Positions 8,239 to 17,080 of a stretch of DNA of 64,000 bases are shown one piece after another. The notes beneath the pieces are model-generated. The model did not search any database, was not told the DNA's origin, and saw only the letters and a list, made by a program, of their open reading frames with translations. The DNA comes from Clostridium rhizosphaerae (GTDB taxonomy: Bacteria > Bacillota > Clostridia > Clostridiales > Clostridiaceae), in the NCBI RefSeq assembly GCF_016765585.1, contig NZ_JAESWC010000002.1:1240001-1304000 (forward strand), given 5' to 3'. Both the position numbers and the translations under genes were made by a program. Position 1 is the first letter of the stretch. Each line of letters starts with the position of its first letter.

Positions 8239-9096
8239 TTATTTCCAGCAATCAATATAATCCTGAATGTATTTTTCTACTGAAGTTGGCTTTCTTCCTA
8301 AAATCTTTTCAAGTTCAGAAGTTACTTTTTTTGCCATACCCATCTTTGTTGACATATAGAGGCCCACCATTACATTAGCAAAGGTTTTATCTATTCCTCT
8401 ATTTATCATAACCTTTCTAAATCTTAAAGGTGAAGGGTTTGAATATATTATCTTCTTACCTAAAGCCTTAGAAAAAATTTCTGCTACTTCATAATAATCT
8501 AATGCTTCTGATCCAGTTAAAGTATAGGCCTTATTCAAATGATTATCTTCTATTAAAACCTTTGCTGCAGCTTCTCCTATATCTCTGGTATCAATAAAAC
8601 TTGACTTTGATTTACCTGCTGGTATAAATAAATCTTTGTTTTCCTTAATATCAAATCTATGAGTTGTATCTAAATTCTGCATAAAAAAGCTAGGTCTTAA
8701 GAATGTATAAGGAATTCCTGACTCTACTATAAATTTTTCAATTTTATAATGAGGGGGTATAGGATTATGCTCTATCCCCATTAAAGAAAGAAATACTATC
8801 TGTTTTATTCCTTTTTCTTTAGCTTTTTCTATAAAGGGCTTAACGTATTTCTTAGCATCAGAAACAGCAGGCGGCCTCATCAAAAATATTTTATCTACAT
8901 CTTCAAGTGCTTTATCAAAAGTACTAGCCTTCTCAAAATCAAACTCAACAAATTCAATTTCATTACTATACTTCTCCTCCGCCCTCTTTACATTTCTGAC
9001 AGCAGCTTTAAAGTTAACTCCAGCTTCTTTAAGATATTTTCCTACAAAGCTTCCTACATTTCCAGTAAAACCAGTAACTAATACTTTACCCTTCAT
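8239..9096 (-). CDS. NmrA-like NAD(P)-binding oxidoreductase
   Basis: An atypical short-chain dehydrogenase of the NmrA/QorB type. The N-terminal VLVTGFTGNVGSFVGKYL holds the Rossmann GxxGxxG motif. VFLSLMGIEHNPIPPHYKIEKFI and YTFLRPSFFMQNL are typical of the family, whose members are NAD(P)H quinone or azo reductases or redox sensors. A frame opens at 9126, but GGAGG stands 7 nt before the ATG at 9096 (285 aa). It is paired with a MarR regulator, a frequent arrangement for stress-inducible reductases. The substrate is unknown. Confidence 0.88.
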   Translation of the reverse strand: MKGKVLVTGFTGNVGSFVGKYLKEAGVNFKAAVRNVKRAEEKYSNEIEFVEFDFEKASTFDKALEDVDKIFLMRPPAVSDAKKYVKPFIEKAKEKGIKQIVFLSLMGIEHNPIPPHYKIEKFIVESGIPYTFLRPSFFMQNLDTTHRFDIKENKDLFIPAGKSKSSFIDTRDIGEAAAKVLIEDNHLNKAYTLTGSEALDYYEVAEIFSKALGKKIIYSNPSPLRFRKVMINRGIDKTFANVMVGLYMSTKMGMAKKVTSELEKILGRKPTSVEKYIQDYIDCWK

Positions 9097-9107
9097 AATT
9101 TTCCTCC

Positions 9108-9169
9108 ATAAAAGTAATTCGTACACTAACTATATAATTAGTGTACGAATTACTTTTATATTTGTCAAC
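9108..9169 (-). promoter_or_regulatory. Promoter overlapped by a perfect 22-bp palindrome (likely MarR operator)
   Basis: Two perfectly complementary 22-nt arms (9108-9129 and 9138-9159) are separated by 8 nt. On the minus strand TTGACA (9164-9169) is followed after 17 nt by TACACT within the palindrome, giving a sigma-A-like promoter for the NmrA-MarR pair. A regulator bound to the palindrome would block the -10 and the transcript start. That the partner is the MarR at 7770 is an inference. Confidence 0.7.
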
Positions 9170-9798
9170 TATTTAAACTCTTCGAAGACCACAAACTCTC
9201 CTACAGGCTTCCTATAACCTCTAAATCTTCTTTTTGTTGTATCCTCTTTTCCCATTGTTATGAGCATTACTGGCTCTAAATTTATTGGAATATTAAATAA
9301 CTCCCTAACTTTTTCAGAATCAAAACCTATCATAGGACATGTATCCCAACCCTTATCCTTAGCAATAAGCATAAACATCATAGCTGACAAAGAGGCATTT
9401 CTTATTGCTTCATCCCTTTGAAATAATTCTCCTCTTCCTTCATACATACTATTTATATCATTCAGCATGTTATCATAGTCAAATTGTGATAACATTCTTA
9501 AATTAAGCATTCCTGAATAAATTTTATCCGCTTTTTTATATGCTTCTTTATCTCCAAGTACAATTATGGCTGCAGAAGCTGTATGAATTTTATATTGATT
9601 AAATGCAGCTTCTCTTAATGCCTCTTTTTTTTCTTCATCAGTTATAACTAAATAATTTGCATGTTGAATATTAAAGCAGGATGGCGCAAGCTTTAACATT
9701 TCAAATATATCAATAAAGTCCTGTTTGAGTATTTTTATACCTTTAATAAAATTATTAGCTGATCGTCTCTCTTCTATAATATTTTTAAGTTCTGCCAT
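9169..9798 (-). CDS. Nitroreductase family protein
   Basis: An FMN-dependent oxidoreductase of the nitroreductase family (209 aa from this start). Seen are EERRSANNFIKG at the N-terminus (the FMN-binding R-R-S segment), KLAPSCFNIQHANYLVI, and a C-terminal KGWDTCPMIGFDSEKVRELFNIP. The family reduces nitro compounds, quinones or flavins. A longer frame begins at 9825, but GGAGGGG lies 6 nt before the ATG at 9798. It is divergent from the HxlR regulator at 9937, a common pairing in which HxlR represses the reductase. Confidence 0.92.
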   Translation of the reverse strand: MAELKNIIEERRSANNFIKGIKILKQDFIDIFEMLKLAPSCFNIQHANYLVITDEEKKEALREAAFNQYKIHTASAAIIVLGDKEAYKKADKIYSGMLNLRMLSQFDYDNMLNDINSMYEGRGELFQRDEAIRNASLSAMMFMLIAKDKGWDTCPMIGFDSEKVRELFNIPINLEPVMLITMGKEDTTKRRFRGYRKPVGEFVVFEEFK

Positions 9799-9936
9799 TA
9801 CAAACCCCTCCATCTTAGTATACAATTCAGTTAATTATGTAATAATATAACATACTTACTTTGCATAACTATATTATATTTTTTTACTTACTTTTGTCAA
9901 GTAAATATGTTATAATAATCTTAGGAGATGATAAAC

Positions 9937-10245
9937 ATGGATAAATTTCATATGTGTCCAAGATTCGAAGCTGCTTTTGAGCTTTTAGGTAAACGCTGGA
10001 CAGGATTAATTATACGTTCATTGCTTAGCGGCCCTAAAAGATTTTCAGATATACAAGAAATTATTCCTAATCTAAGTGCTCGTATGCTCACTGAGCGTTT
10101 TAAAGAGCTAGAAGAACAAGGCATTATATCTCGTAATGTTTACCCAGAAATGCCTGTTAGAATTGAATATAAGCTTACTGAAAAAGGTAAAGCCTTAGAA
10201 AAATCTATGGATGAAATTCAAAATTGGGCTGAAAATTGGACATAA
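9937..10245 (+). CDS. HxlR family transcriptional regulator
   Basis: A small (102 aa) winged-helix regulator. The family hallmark is the N-terminal cysteine (HMCPRFEAAFELLGKRWT) that can sense electrophiles or oxidants, followed by the helix-turn-helix KRFSDIQEIIPNLSARMLTERFKELEEQGII and the wing VRIEYKLTEKG. The ATG at 9928 overlaps its own ribosome site; GGAG is 9 nt before the ATG at 9937, which I chose. It is divergent from the nitroreductase, whose expression it probably controls. Confidence 0.93.
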   Translation: MDKFHMCPRFEAAFELLGKRWTGLIIRSLLSGPKRFSDIQEIIPNLSARMLTERFKELEEQGIISRNVYPEMPVRIEYKLTEKGKALEKSMDEIQNWAENWT

Positions 10246-10291
10246 AATAAAAAGTGTCAGACTACTATTAAGCGTCTGGCACTTTTATTTT
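10243..10291. terminator. Bidirectional terminator between HxlR and the LtaS-like fragment
   Basis: Imperfect arms at 10243-10261 and 10274-10291 (core AGTGTCAGAC against GTCTGGCACT) are flanked by A-rich and T-rich runs on both sides, suited to ending the convergent genes on either strand. Confidence 0.85.
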
Positions 10292-10299
10292 GACTAATA

Positions 10300-10968
10300 T
10301 TAGTTTACTATAGTATCTACTAACAGATTATATATATCTAAAACATGATAATTTATACTTCCAAGAGAATTAGTTAAGTACATACTGCTGCTTATTTTTG
10401 TGCTGGGATGAGGCTGAGTACCTGAAAACTTATAAATAAACTTTCCGTCTAAAGTAATTCCTAAACAAAAAATAACGCTAAAAATAACTAACCTTCCATT
10501 AAAGCTTAATGGTTTTCTTCTTACTGTTTTCATTATTTTTATTAATGGAATTAATAAAATCAAGTCAAGAAAATAAATAAAATCAAAAGGCTCTATTACT
10601 TTGAATGTATTATTAAGTATGTTTTTAAACAAGAACCCATTTCTAAGTGCACCAATAGATATTACATCCATAAAATTTCTAAAATAGACTGTATCTGAAA
10701 TTAGAATTAAGCTTATTACTATATTTACTATATATAAAAATTTAATTCTTCCCTTTTCTTTAAATAAATAAGAAGTAGCTGCTATAGTTAAAACAGAAGC
10801 TATTACTGGTGCTTGAACAAGTCTCATATCAAATCTTTCAGGGGAAATCTGCTTGCCGTAATAAAGTACCTTTGCAGAAACTATAACCAGAAACGAAAGC
10901 ACATCCCAATGTTCTATCCACTGCAGACTTATTTTATCAGGTCCAACATTACTGTTGTAAAGCTCCAT
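10300..10968 (-). pseudogene. LtaS-like protein, membrane part only (catalytic domain missing)
   Basis: The 222-aa product matches the N-terminal membrane module of lipoteichoic-acid-synthase-type phosphoglycerol transferases: several hydrophobic helices (about 26-42, 52-68, 76-95, 128-146, 156-175) and then the SSSMYLTNSLGSINYH segment that in LtaS leads into the extracellular sulfatase-type domain. That domain, about 400 residues with the catalytic threonine, is absent: the frame stops about 20 residues later, directly next to the HxlR terminator. I read it as a truncated gene, though a stand-alone membrane protein cannot be excluded. A separate LtaS-type sulfatase domain is at 63173-64000. 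Confidence 0.6.
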
Positions 10969-11066
10969 CCTCTCTCACCTTCTATTATTATCATTAATAG
11001 CTTTATGTTACTATCCTATTGTGGCAGTATTATCACGATTTAGTTAATAAATTATGAACAAAATTT

Positions 11067-11115
11067 AAAGACCAGAGATCAAGTACCCCTGTACTTATTT
11101 CTCTGGTCTTATTTT
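11067..11115 (-). terminator. Terminator after rubrerythrin
   Basis: AAGACCAGAGA (from 11068) pairs with TCTCTGGTCTT (to 11110), with extra pairing GTAC/GTAC inside. It is followed on the minus strand by T-rich sequence. Confidence 0.8.
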
Positions 11116-11135
11116 AATTTAAAATACACTCTAAA

Positions 11136-11690
11136 TTAAAATGCCTTAAACAAATCTTTTTTAACTCCACAAACTGGACATTTTTCAACTTCATCACCGA
11201 TTTCAGTAAATCCGCATACTGGACATATATAAATAGTTTCTGACCTAATATCTTTGCCTTCCTTAGCACTATTCTGAGCTTCCTGGAACAATCTTGCATG
11301 TATTTTTTCAGCTTCTAAAGCGTAATGAAAAGATCTTTGAGCATCTTTTTCTTCCTGGAACCTTGCAGTTTCAAGATATACAGGATACATTTGATCAATT
11401 TCATGAAGCTCTCCATTTATAGCTCCCTGAAGATTTTCTACAATATTTGTATGACCAAAAACTGCTCCAGCAGCAACTGTACTGTCACCAACCTGTTCTT
11501 TCATTACATTGAAGTGGTTAGTTGCATGAACCTGCTCTGCATAGGCTACTCCCCTAAATAATCTTCCTATGTTAGGAAAACCATCTTTCTCAGCTGAGTC
11601 TCCCCATATAAGATACCTCATATGAGCCATGCTTTCGCCGCCGTATGCTGAACGTAAAAAATCTGCTGTCATTGCATTTTTTAATGACAT
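11136..11690 (-). CDS. Rubrerythrin
   Basis: A 184-aa peroxide-reducing protein of anaerobes. The ferritin-like di-iron domain is shown by GGESMAHMRYLIW, AYAEQVHATNHF, NGELHEIDQMYPVYLETA and ALEAEKIHARLF (the ExxH ligands). The C-terminal rubredoxin-like domain has two CPVCG motifs for the Fe(Cys)4 site. A GTG in the same frame at 11708 overlaps the ribosome site GAAAGGA, so the ATG at 11690 is the start. It is transcribed alone, with a terminator downstream. By family knowledge it takes electrons from reduced rubredoxin and removes hydrogen peroxide. Confidence 0.97.
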   Translation of the reverse strand: MSLKNAMTADFLRSAYGGESMAHMRYLIWGDSAEKDGFPNIGRLFRGVAYAEQVHATNHFNVMKEQVGDSTVAAGAVFGHTNIVENLQGAINGELHEIDQMYPVYLETARFQEEKDAQRSFHYALEAEKIHARLFQEAQNSAKEGKDIRSETIYICPVCGFTEIGDEVEKCPVCGVKKDLFKAF

Positions 11691-11774
11691 AATAACACAT
11701 CCTTTCACAAATCCTATCCAAATATATTATTATGCTAAATGATATTTTATATACCTAATTATTCCATTATATTA

Positions 11775-13166
11775 TTAATATTCCTCAGCTCTAACTAAAT
11801 CCATGTTATCCTTTGGATTTATAATTTCTACTTTATTTAGTTTTCTCATCTCTTTAAAAACTACCAAAACAGTTATTATAGTTGAAAGTAAATCTGCAAC
11901 CGGCTGAGCCATCCATACTCCATTAAGTTGATAATGATGAGGTAATATAAGTATTAGAGGTATCAATAAAATAACCTGTCTCAAAAGGCTTAATATCATT
12001 GAAAGCTTTGCCTTGGCAACCGCTTGGAAGTAATTTGATCCTACTATGGCTACACCAATAATTGGAAGCATCATAAGAAATATTGATAATCCCTTAGAAC
12101 CTATTGCAATTAATGCAGCATCATCTGAGTTAAACACCTTTATTATCTGTACTGGGAAAAGCTGAACAAATACAAAACCTACTGTAGTAATTGCTGTAGC
12201 AGCAAGCATCGCATATTTTAGCGCTTTCTTGACTCTCTTAAAATTCTTCGCTCCATAGTTATACCCTATTATTGGCTGGACACCTTGATTTATTCCAAAT
12301 ATAGGCATAAGTATAAGCATTGCTACACTGTTTACAAGAGCCATAGCTCCTATAGCAAGGTCTCCTCCATAGGTAGCAAGACTTTTATTGAAGGTTACTG
12401 TAACCATACTTGCTGCAACCTGCATTACAAAAGGAGATGCTCCAATAGCGACTATTTCTTTTATAATCGCTGAATCTAATTTCATGTTCTCCTTAGTAAG
12501 CTTTAATAAGCTTTTACCATTTGTAAAGTATCTTAAAGTCCAAGCAGTAGTAATAAATTGAGAAATAATTGTTGATAATGCGGAACCTCTTACCCCTAAC
12601 TTGAAAACAAATATTAATAAAGGATTAGCAATAAAATTGATCAATGCTCCAATAAGCATAGTCATCATAGCTGTTTTAGGATTACCCTCTGCACGGATAA
12701 TATTATTTAATCCCATGCTGACACTTTGAAACATTATTCCGAGTATTATTATAAATGAGAATTGTCTTGCATAAGGTAAAATTTCTTCACTTGCACCTAA
12801 GACTCTTAAAATTGGATTTAAAAATAATAAACCTAGAACTGTAAGCATTATTGAAAAAATGACTAGCAGCACAAATGCATTTCCTAGAACCTTCTCCGCA
12901 TCATCTTTCTTGTGCTGCCCAAGTTTTATGGAAACTACAGCAGAAGCTCCTATTCCGGCAAGCATTGCAAAAGCCATGATAATATTTGTTATAGGAAAAG
13001 TTACTGCAACTCCAGAAAGGGGAATCGATCCTATACCCTGACCTACAAATATTCTATCAACAATACTGTATAATACATTTACAAGCATTCCTATAATTGA
13101 AGGTATTGAAAATTTCAATAGAAGCTTTCCAACACTCTCTGTTCCTAATTCATTTGTTTTATTCAA
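11775..13166 (-). CDS. MATE family multidrug efflux transporter
   Basis: A 463-aa membrane protein with the twelve-helix MATE layout: the N-terminal ESVGKLLLKFSIPSIIGMLVNVLYSIVDRIFVGQG is the family signature, and a second half beginning near EIVAIGASPFVMQVAAS repeats it. Such pumps use sodium or proton gradients to export cationic drugs. The start is a TTG at 13166 with AAAGGGGG 8 nt upstream. It is divergent from a MarR regulator at 13455; a 105-bp palindromic repeat lies between them. Substrates are unknown. Confidence 0.95.
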   Translation of the reverse strand: MNKTNELGTESVGKLLLKFSIPSIIGMLVNVLYSIVDRIFVGQGIGSIPLSGVAVTFPITNIIMAFAMLAGIGASAVVSIKLGQHKKDDAEKVLGNAFVLLVIFSIMLTVLGLLFLNPILRVLGASEEILPYARQFSFIIILGIMFQSVSMGLNNIIRAEGNPKTAMMTMLIGALINFIANPLLIFVFKLGVRGSALSTIISQFITTAWTLRYFTNGKSLLKLTKENMKLDSAIIKEIVAIGASPFVMQVAASMVTVTFNKSLATYGGDLAIGAMALVNSVAMLILMPIFGINQGVQPIIGYNYGAKNFKRVKKALKYAMLAATAITTVGFVFVQLFPVQIIKVFNSDDAALIAIGSKGLSIFLMMLPIIGVAIVGSNYFQAVAKAKLSMILSLLRQVILLIPLILILPHHYQLNGVWMAQPVADLLSTIITVLVVFKEMRKLNKVEIINPKDNMDLVRAEEY

Positions 13167-13200
13167 TATACACGCCCCCTTTATTATATAATCACGCTCG

Positions 13201-13305
13201 CTATATAATATTAAAATTCTAATACATTAATAATGTCGCAAAAATCCTTGAAGCGTGGATATTTTGTGACATTATTAACTTAAGAACTTTATTTCATTAT
13301 ATCTA
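13201..13305. repeat. 105-bp palindromic repeat, copy B
   Basis: It lies between the divergent MATE and MarR genes. It has the same architecture as copies A, C and D with the centre TCCTTGAAGCGTGGA and inner stem AATGTC/GACATT. The outer arms are more degenerate than in the other copies (ATATTAAAATTC in place of ATGCAAAAGTTC). Confidence 0.8.
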
Positions 13306-13326
13306 TCTGCAGCATATTAATTATAC

Positions 13327-13349
13327 TTGACATTTGTTGCACACACAAC
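13327..13349 (+). promoter_or_regulatory. MarR promoter with a GTTG-N6-CAAC operator
   Basis: TTGACA at 13327-13332 is a good -35 element, and the inverted repeat GTTGCACACACAAC (13336-13349) lies in the spacer before a weak -10. A closely similar GTTGCATATGCAAT lies over the -35 of the MFS pump gene (15448-15461), suggesting one regulator for both. Confidence 0.5.
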
Positions 13350-13454
13350 TGTTAAATTGCATAAAACAATAATTAAAATAAGTAGATTTTTTATCAATCT
13401 TTGGCTATTATATTTATAGACTTACTTTATATTTATTTAGGAGGCAACAATCAC

Positions 13455-13889
13455 ATGACTAAAGATGCAGGTTCCGTTGGAAAATGGATTTCTATTTTAA
13501 ACAGACACTGTCAAGCCTACATAAGCAAAAACTTAAAAAAATATGATATAGGAAGCGGACAATATATTTTTATCATAACTCTATTCGATAATAACGGAAT
13601 CAGTCAGGATAAGCTGTCTGAAATATTAAGTATAGATAAAGGCACAACGGCTAGAGCACTTCAAAAACTTGAAGCTAAAGGATATATACGAAGAGAAATT
13701 GATGATAAAGATAAACGGGCCTATAAGGTTTATGCAACTGAAAAAGCATATGCCATTAAGCCCGAGATTTTTAAAGTACTAAAAGCTTCATCAAATATAC
13801 TTTCTGAAAACTTAACTGATACAGAAAAAGAACTTGCTATCGATCTTTTAAAGAAAATGTCTGTAAATGCTGTTTCTAAACTTAAGTAG
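13455..13889 (+). CDS. MarR family transcriptional regulator
   Basis: A 144-aa MarR winged-helix protein (IGSGQYIFIITLFDNNGISQ, LSEILSIDKGTTARALQKLEAKGYI, the wing REIDDKDKRAYKVYATEK). A frame opens at 13401 but AGGAGG stands 10 nt before the ATG at 13455. It is divergent from the MATE pump and convergent with the MFS pump. The shared palindrome in its own promoter and the MFS promoter points to control of drug efflux and of itself. Confidence 0.92.
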   Translation: MTKDAGSVGKWISILNRHCQAYISKNLKKYDIGSGQYIFIITLFDNNGISQDKLSEILSIDKGTTARALQKLEAKGYIRREIDDKDKRAYKVYATEKAYAIKPEIFKVLKASSNILSENLTDTEKELAIDLLKKMSVNAVSKLK

Positions 13890-13902
13890 ATTGCCTAGCA
13901 TT

Positions 13903-15357
13903 CTACTTATTTATTGTATCTATTGCCATTTTCTTATTTTTAATCTTGCTTCCATATAGTCTGTAGGCAGTCAATATTGCTCCAATAAAGCATATGGATG
14001 CAGCTGCAATGTATACATATTTCATTCCATATACAAATACATCATCTCTATTTTCTACATAGTTGACCACGCGATAGCCTATCTTGTAACTCATTCTGTT
14101 GTATAAGAGCGTTGTAGAAAGAGATACCCCCAAAACCATGCCAAGGTTTCTTACCAAGGCATTAACGCTTCCTGCTATACCAAGTTTGTGTTTAGGCACA
14201 GTAGACATAATTAAGGAATTATTAGGCGATTGGAATAATCCATTTCCCAGTGCCATTGCCCCTACAAAAATAATAAGTATCCACAAGTACGAACTTTGAG
14301 TTAATGTAGACATTAAAAGAAGACCTGTGCTGCTTATTAAAAGACCTATAAAGGTAAGAAACTCAGAACCTATTTTATCCGATATATATCCGCTCACCGG
14401 AGCAACAACTGAAAGTACAATAGGATATACCATCATTATTAAGCCTGTAGTACCTGGTGAGAGCTTCTTAACATCTTGCAGATAAAATGGCTGAATAATA
14501 TTTGATGAACCAATTGCAATAAAAGTTACAAAGCCGCAGAAAATACTTAAAGAAAACAGCTTGTTTTTAAATATCTCAAGATCTAATAATGGCATAGAAA
14601 TCTTCTTTTCCACTATTAAAAAAGCAGCCATTGATACTATTGCTAAAACAAAACCCGTTATTATAGCTGGGTTATTGTATCCAGTATTTTGCCCTTGAGT
14701 TAATGAACCAAAAATCAAAACTATTGATGCAGCAAATAATATGGTTCCTTTGAAATCCAACTTTTCGTTTAATTTATTCATTTCTTTAGGAAGAGTCTTC
14801 ATTCCAAGAGTAAATGATAAAATTCCTATAGGTACATTTATTAAAAATATATACTTCCAGCTAAGTACTGTAATAATAAATCCTCCAAGAGGAGGCCCTA
14901 CCATAGATCCTAATGCAACAAAAGTACCTGTTAACCCTAAAGCTCTTCCTCTTTCATTGCTTGGGAAAACATGAGTTACAATTCCCTGACTTGTAGCCAT
15001 ACTAGCCGCAGCTCCTATAGCTTGTATAACTCTTGAAGCAACAAGTATGACAAGACTGTTGGAAATACCACACAATAAAGATCCAAAAGTAAATAATATA
15101 ATACCAAATTTAAATACTTTAGTTTTACCTTTTATGTCCCCCAGCCTTCCAAACATAAGAATGGATGCAGAAATAATTATAAGATAGCTTGTTACTACCC
15201 ACTCAATTGATGCCATGCTCACATTTAAATGTTTAGACATAGCAGGCAAAGCTACATTTACTATACTGCTGTCCAGCGTTGACATAAAAGTCATCATTAA
15301 TATTGTAAACAGTATAATCCACCTGCTGGAATTTACTTGATTATTTTTATTTTCCAT
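13903..15357 (-). CDS. MFS drug exporter, DHA2 (14-helix) type
   Basis: A 484-aa major facilitator of the EmrB/QacA type with 14 predicted membrane helices. Motif A appears as LFGRLGDIKGKTKVFKFG and motif C as TGTFVALGSMVGPPLGGFI, which marks antiporters. STLDSSIVNVALP in helix 1 is characteristic. GGAGGAG precedes the ATG. It is convergent with the MarR at 13455, with only 13 bp between them. Likely exports hydrophobic drugs by proton antiport; the substrate is unknown. Confidence 0.94.
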   Translation of the reverse strand: MENKNNQVNSSRWIILFTILMMTFMSTLDSSIVNVALPAMSKHLNVSMASIEWVVTSYLIIISASILMFGRLGDIKGKTKVFKFGIILFTFGSLLCGISNSLVILVASRVIQAIGAAASMATSQGIVTHVFPSNERGRALGLTGTFVALGSMVGPPLGGFIITVLSWKYIFLINVPIGILSFTLGMKTLPKEMNKLNEKLDFKGTILFAASIVLIFGSLTQGQNTGYNNPAIITGFVLAIVSMAAFLIVEKKISMPLLDLEIFKNKLFSLSIFCGFVTFIAIGSSNIIQPFYLQDVKKLSPGTTGLIMMVYPIVLSVVAPVSGYISDKIGSEFLTFIGLLISSTGLLLMSTLTQSSYLWILIIFVGAMALGNGLFQSPNNSLIMSTVPKHKLGIAGSVNALVRNLGMVLGVSLSTTLLYNRMSYKIGYRVVNYVENRDDVFVYGMKYVYIAAASICFIGAILTAYRLYGSKIKNKKMAIDTINK

Positions 15358-15431
15358 TATACTCCTCCACTTCTATAAAATTATCTGATAAACCTATACT
15401 CTAATACAAGATTCTATTTTGGCACTAAATC

Positions 15432-15461
15432 ATTATATTGCAAATTCATTGCATATGCAAC
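15432..15461 (-). promoter_or_regulatory. MFS promoter with palindromic operator
   Basis: On the minus strand TTGCAT (15455-15460) and TATAAT (15432-15437) are spaced by exactly 17 nt. The palindrome GTTGCATATGCAAT (15448-15461) covers the -35. It resembles the site in the MarR promoter at 13336-13349. Confidence 0.6.
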
Positions 15462-15480
15462 TATATTATATTACCATTTA

Positions 15481-15525
15481 AAAAAGCATGAGAATCCCTT
15501 ATTTAGGTCTCTCATGCTCTAATTT
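15481..15525 (-). terminator. Terminator after the sensor kinase
   Basis: AGCATGAGA (15485-15493) pairs with TCTCATGCT (15509-15517) near the kinase stop, with a T-run following on the minus strand. Confidence 0.75.
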
Positions 15526-17080
15526 ATTGCAAATATTTAGGAATGCTAAAGTAAAATTTTACGCCTTTTTCTGTGTTTAACGCTCCGAAAACATATCCAT
15601 GAAGATTTAATATATTCTTTACAATAGATAATCCTATACCTGTTCCCCCAAGCTTCCTATTTCTTGACTTATCAAGCTTGTAGAATTTATCCCATACCTT
15701 TGGAAGTTCATCTTCAGGTATGCTCGAACCTGTATTTTCTACCTCAATTGATATAAACCCATTCTCCTCAATCATGTTTACATAAATAGTTCCATTATCT
15801 TCAACATTTTTAATTGCATTTGTAATAAAGTTAGTTAAAACCTGTTCCATCCTATCCCAATCTGCATCAACTAAAATATCATCAATCAAACTTGTTTCAA
15901 GTTTAATATTTCTTTCTTCCATATTGCCTTTATATTTTCTCAAAGTAAAATTAATAAGCTCTGTTATATTAAATTCCTCTTTTGAAAGCTTAAATAGTCC
16001 TGATTCCAAGTGAGACAAATCAAGCATATCTGAAACCAAATTACTCATTTTTTTAGATTCATCTATTATAATATCCAGATAATAATCTTTATCTGCATCT
16101 TCAAAAATCTCATCTTTGAGTCCTACTGCATATCCATCTATCAAACTTATAGGAGTCTTTAGTTCATGAGAAACTGAAGCAACAAATTCTTTTCTCATCT
16201 TCTCTAAATTTCTTTCTTTTTCAATATCTTTTTCAAGCTGTTCATTAGCTCCTCTTAACGAAGTAAGAGCATCATGAAGATTTTCGGATAAAAAATTTAA
16301 TGAAGCCGCTACATTTCCAATCTCATCATCACTTTCAACATCACACTTTTCTGTAAAATCAAGCTGAGCCATTTTTGTTGCTGCATTATTAATTTTTAAG
16401 AGCGGCTTAGCAATCATTTTAGAATAAATAAATGCCAATAATATTGTAAATAAGATAGCTCCTATACTAAAATACAGGTATATTTTTTCTATTACTGATA
16501 AAGCTTCGTTAACAGGCTGCAGCGACGAAGAAGCAAAAATTATCTCCTGCTTTTGAATATTGGATGAGATTCCGACAATAGCTTTTGTTCCTGCCTGCTT
16601 ATTGTTAATTAAATATATTTTATTGCTATTACCAAGGCTTAATATCTGCTGATTATCGTATTGAGTGGTAATCTGTCTTACAAAGTCTGTAAGTTCCCTT
16701 ACTCTAAAGCCATCGTTTCTGCTTTTAGAAGAAATCTGGGTTCCACCCTTTAATATATAACTTTTATCCAGTATAAGAATCTTCATATTATAAGTAAGTT
16801 CATATTCATCTATTATTTGCAACGACTGCTCATCAGAGGCTGACTTGTTGTAATCTGCCTTAAACTTTTCCACATATTCATGCAAATCACCTTTCTTTTT
16901 ACTTACATATAATCTTTCAAAAAATAGTGATTGAATAATAAGAGTTCCTAATATAAATACAGCAAACATTAATGTTGTTATAATAAAAAGCTTTCTGGTA
17001 ACTCCTGCTTTTCCAATAAATATATTCTTTAAATTAAACTTCCTAAGGTTAATCCTTTTAAGCTTCAAACCTATATCCAA
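15524..17080 (-). CDS. Sensor histidine kinase (two-component system 1)
   Basis: A 518-aa membrane kinase. Helix 1 is at about 31-53, an extracellular sensor region at about 54-198, helix 2 at about 200-222, then HAMP (KPLLKINNAATKMAQ), a coiled coil, HisKA with the phospho-acceptor His305 in SVSHELKTP, and an ATPase domain with N, G1 and G2 boxes (NFITNAIKN, GGTGIGLSI). It overlaps the response regulator by 23 bp. The longest start is a TTG almost touching GGGGGG; another TTG four codons later is possible. With the ABC efflux operon just upstream, it may sense a compound exported by it. Confidence 0.93.
   Translation of the reverse strand: MDIGLKLKRINLRKFNLKNIFIGKAGVTRKLFIITTLMFAVFILGTLIIQSLFFERLYVSKKKGDLHEYVEKFKADYNKSASDEQSLQIIDEYELTYNMKILILDKSYILKGGTQISSKSRNDGFRVRELTDFVRQITTQYDNQQILSLGNSNKIYLINNKQAGTKAIVGISSNIQKQEIIFASSSLQPVNEALSVIEKIYLYFSIGAILFTILLAFIYSKMIAKPLLKINNAATKMAQLDFTEKCDVESDDEIGNVAASLNFLSENLHDALTSLRGANEQLEKDIEKERNLEKMRKEFVASVSHELKTPISLIDGYAVGLKDEIFEDADKDYYLDIIIDESKKMSNLVSDMLDLSHLESGLFKLSKEEFNITELINFTLRKYKGNMEERNIKLETSLIDDILVDADWDRMEQVLTNFITNAIKNVEDNGTIYVNMIEENGFISIEVENTGSSIPEDELPKVWDKFYKLDKSRNRKLGGTGIGLSIVKNILNLHGYVFGALNTEKGVKFYFSIPKYLQ

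Noticed and set aside
11114-11299. 61-aa frame inside rubrerythrin
   Set aside because: A shadow of the rubrerythrin gene in another frame, with no ribosome site.
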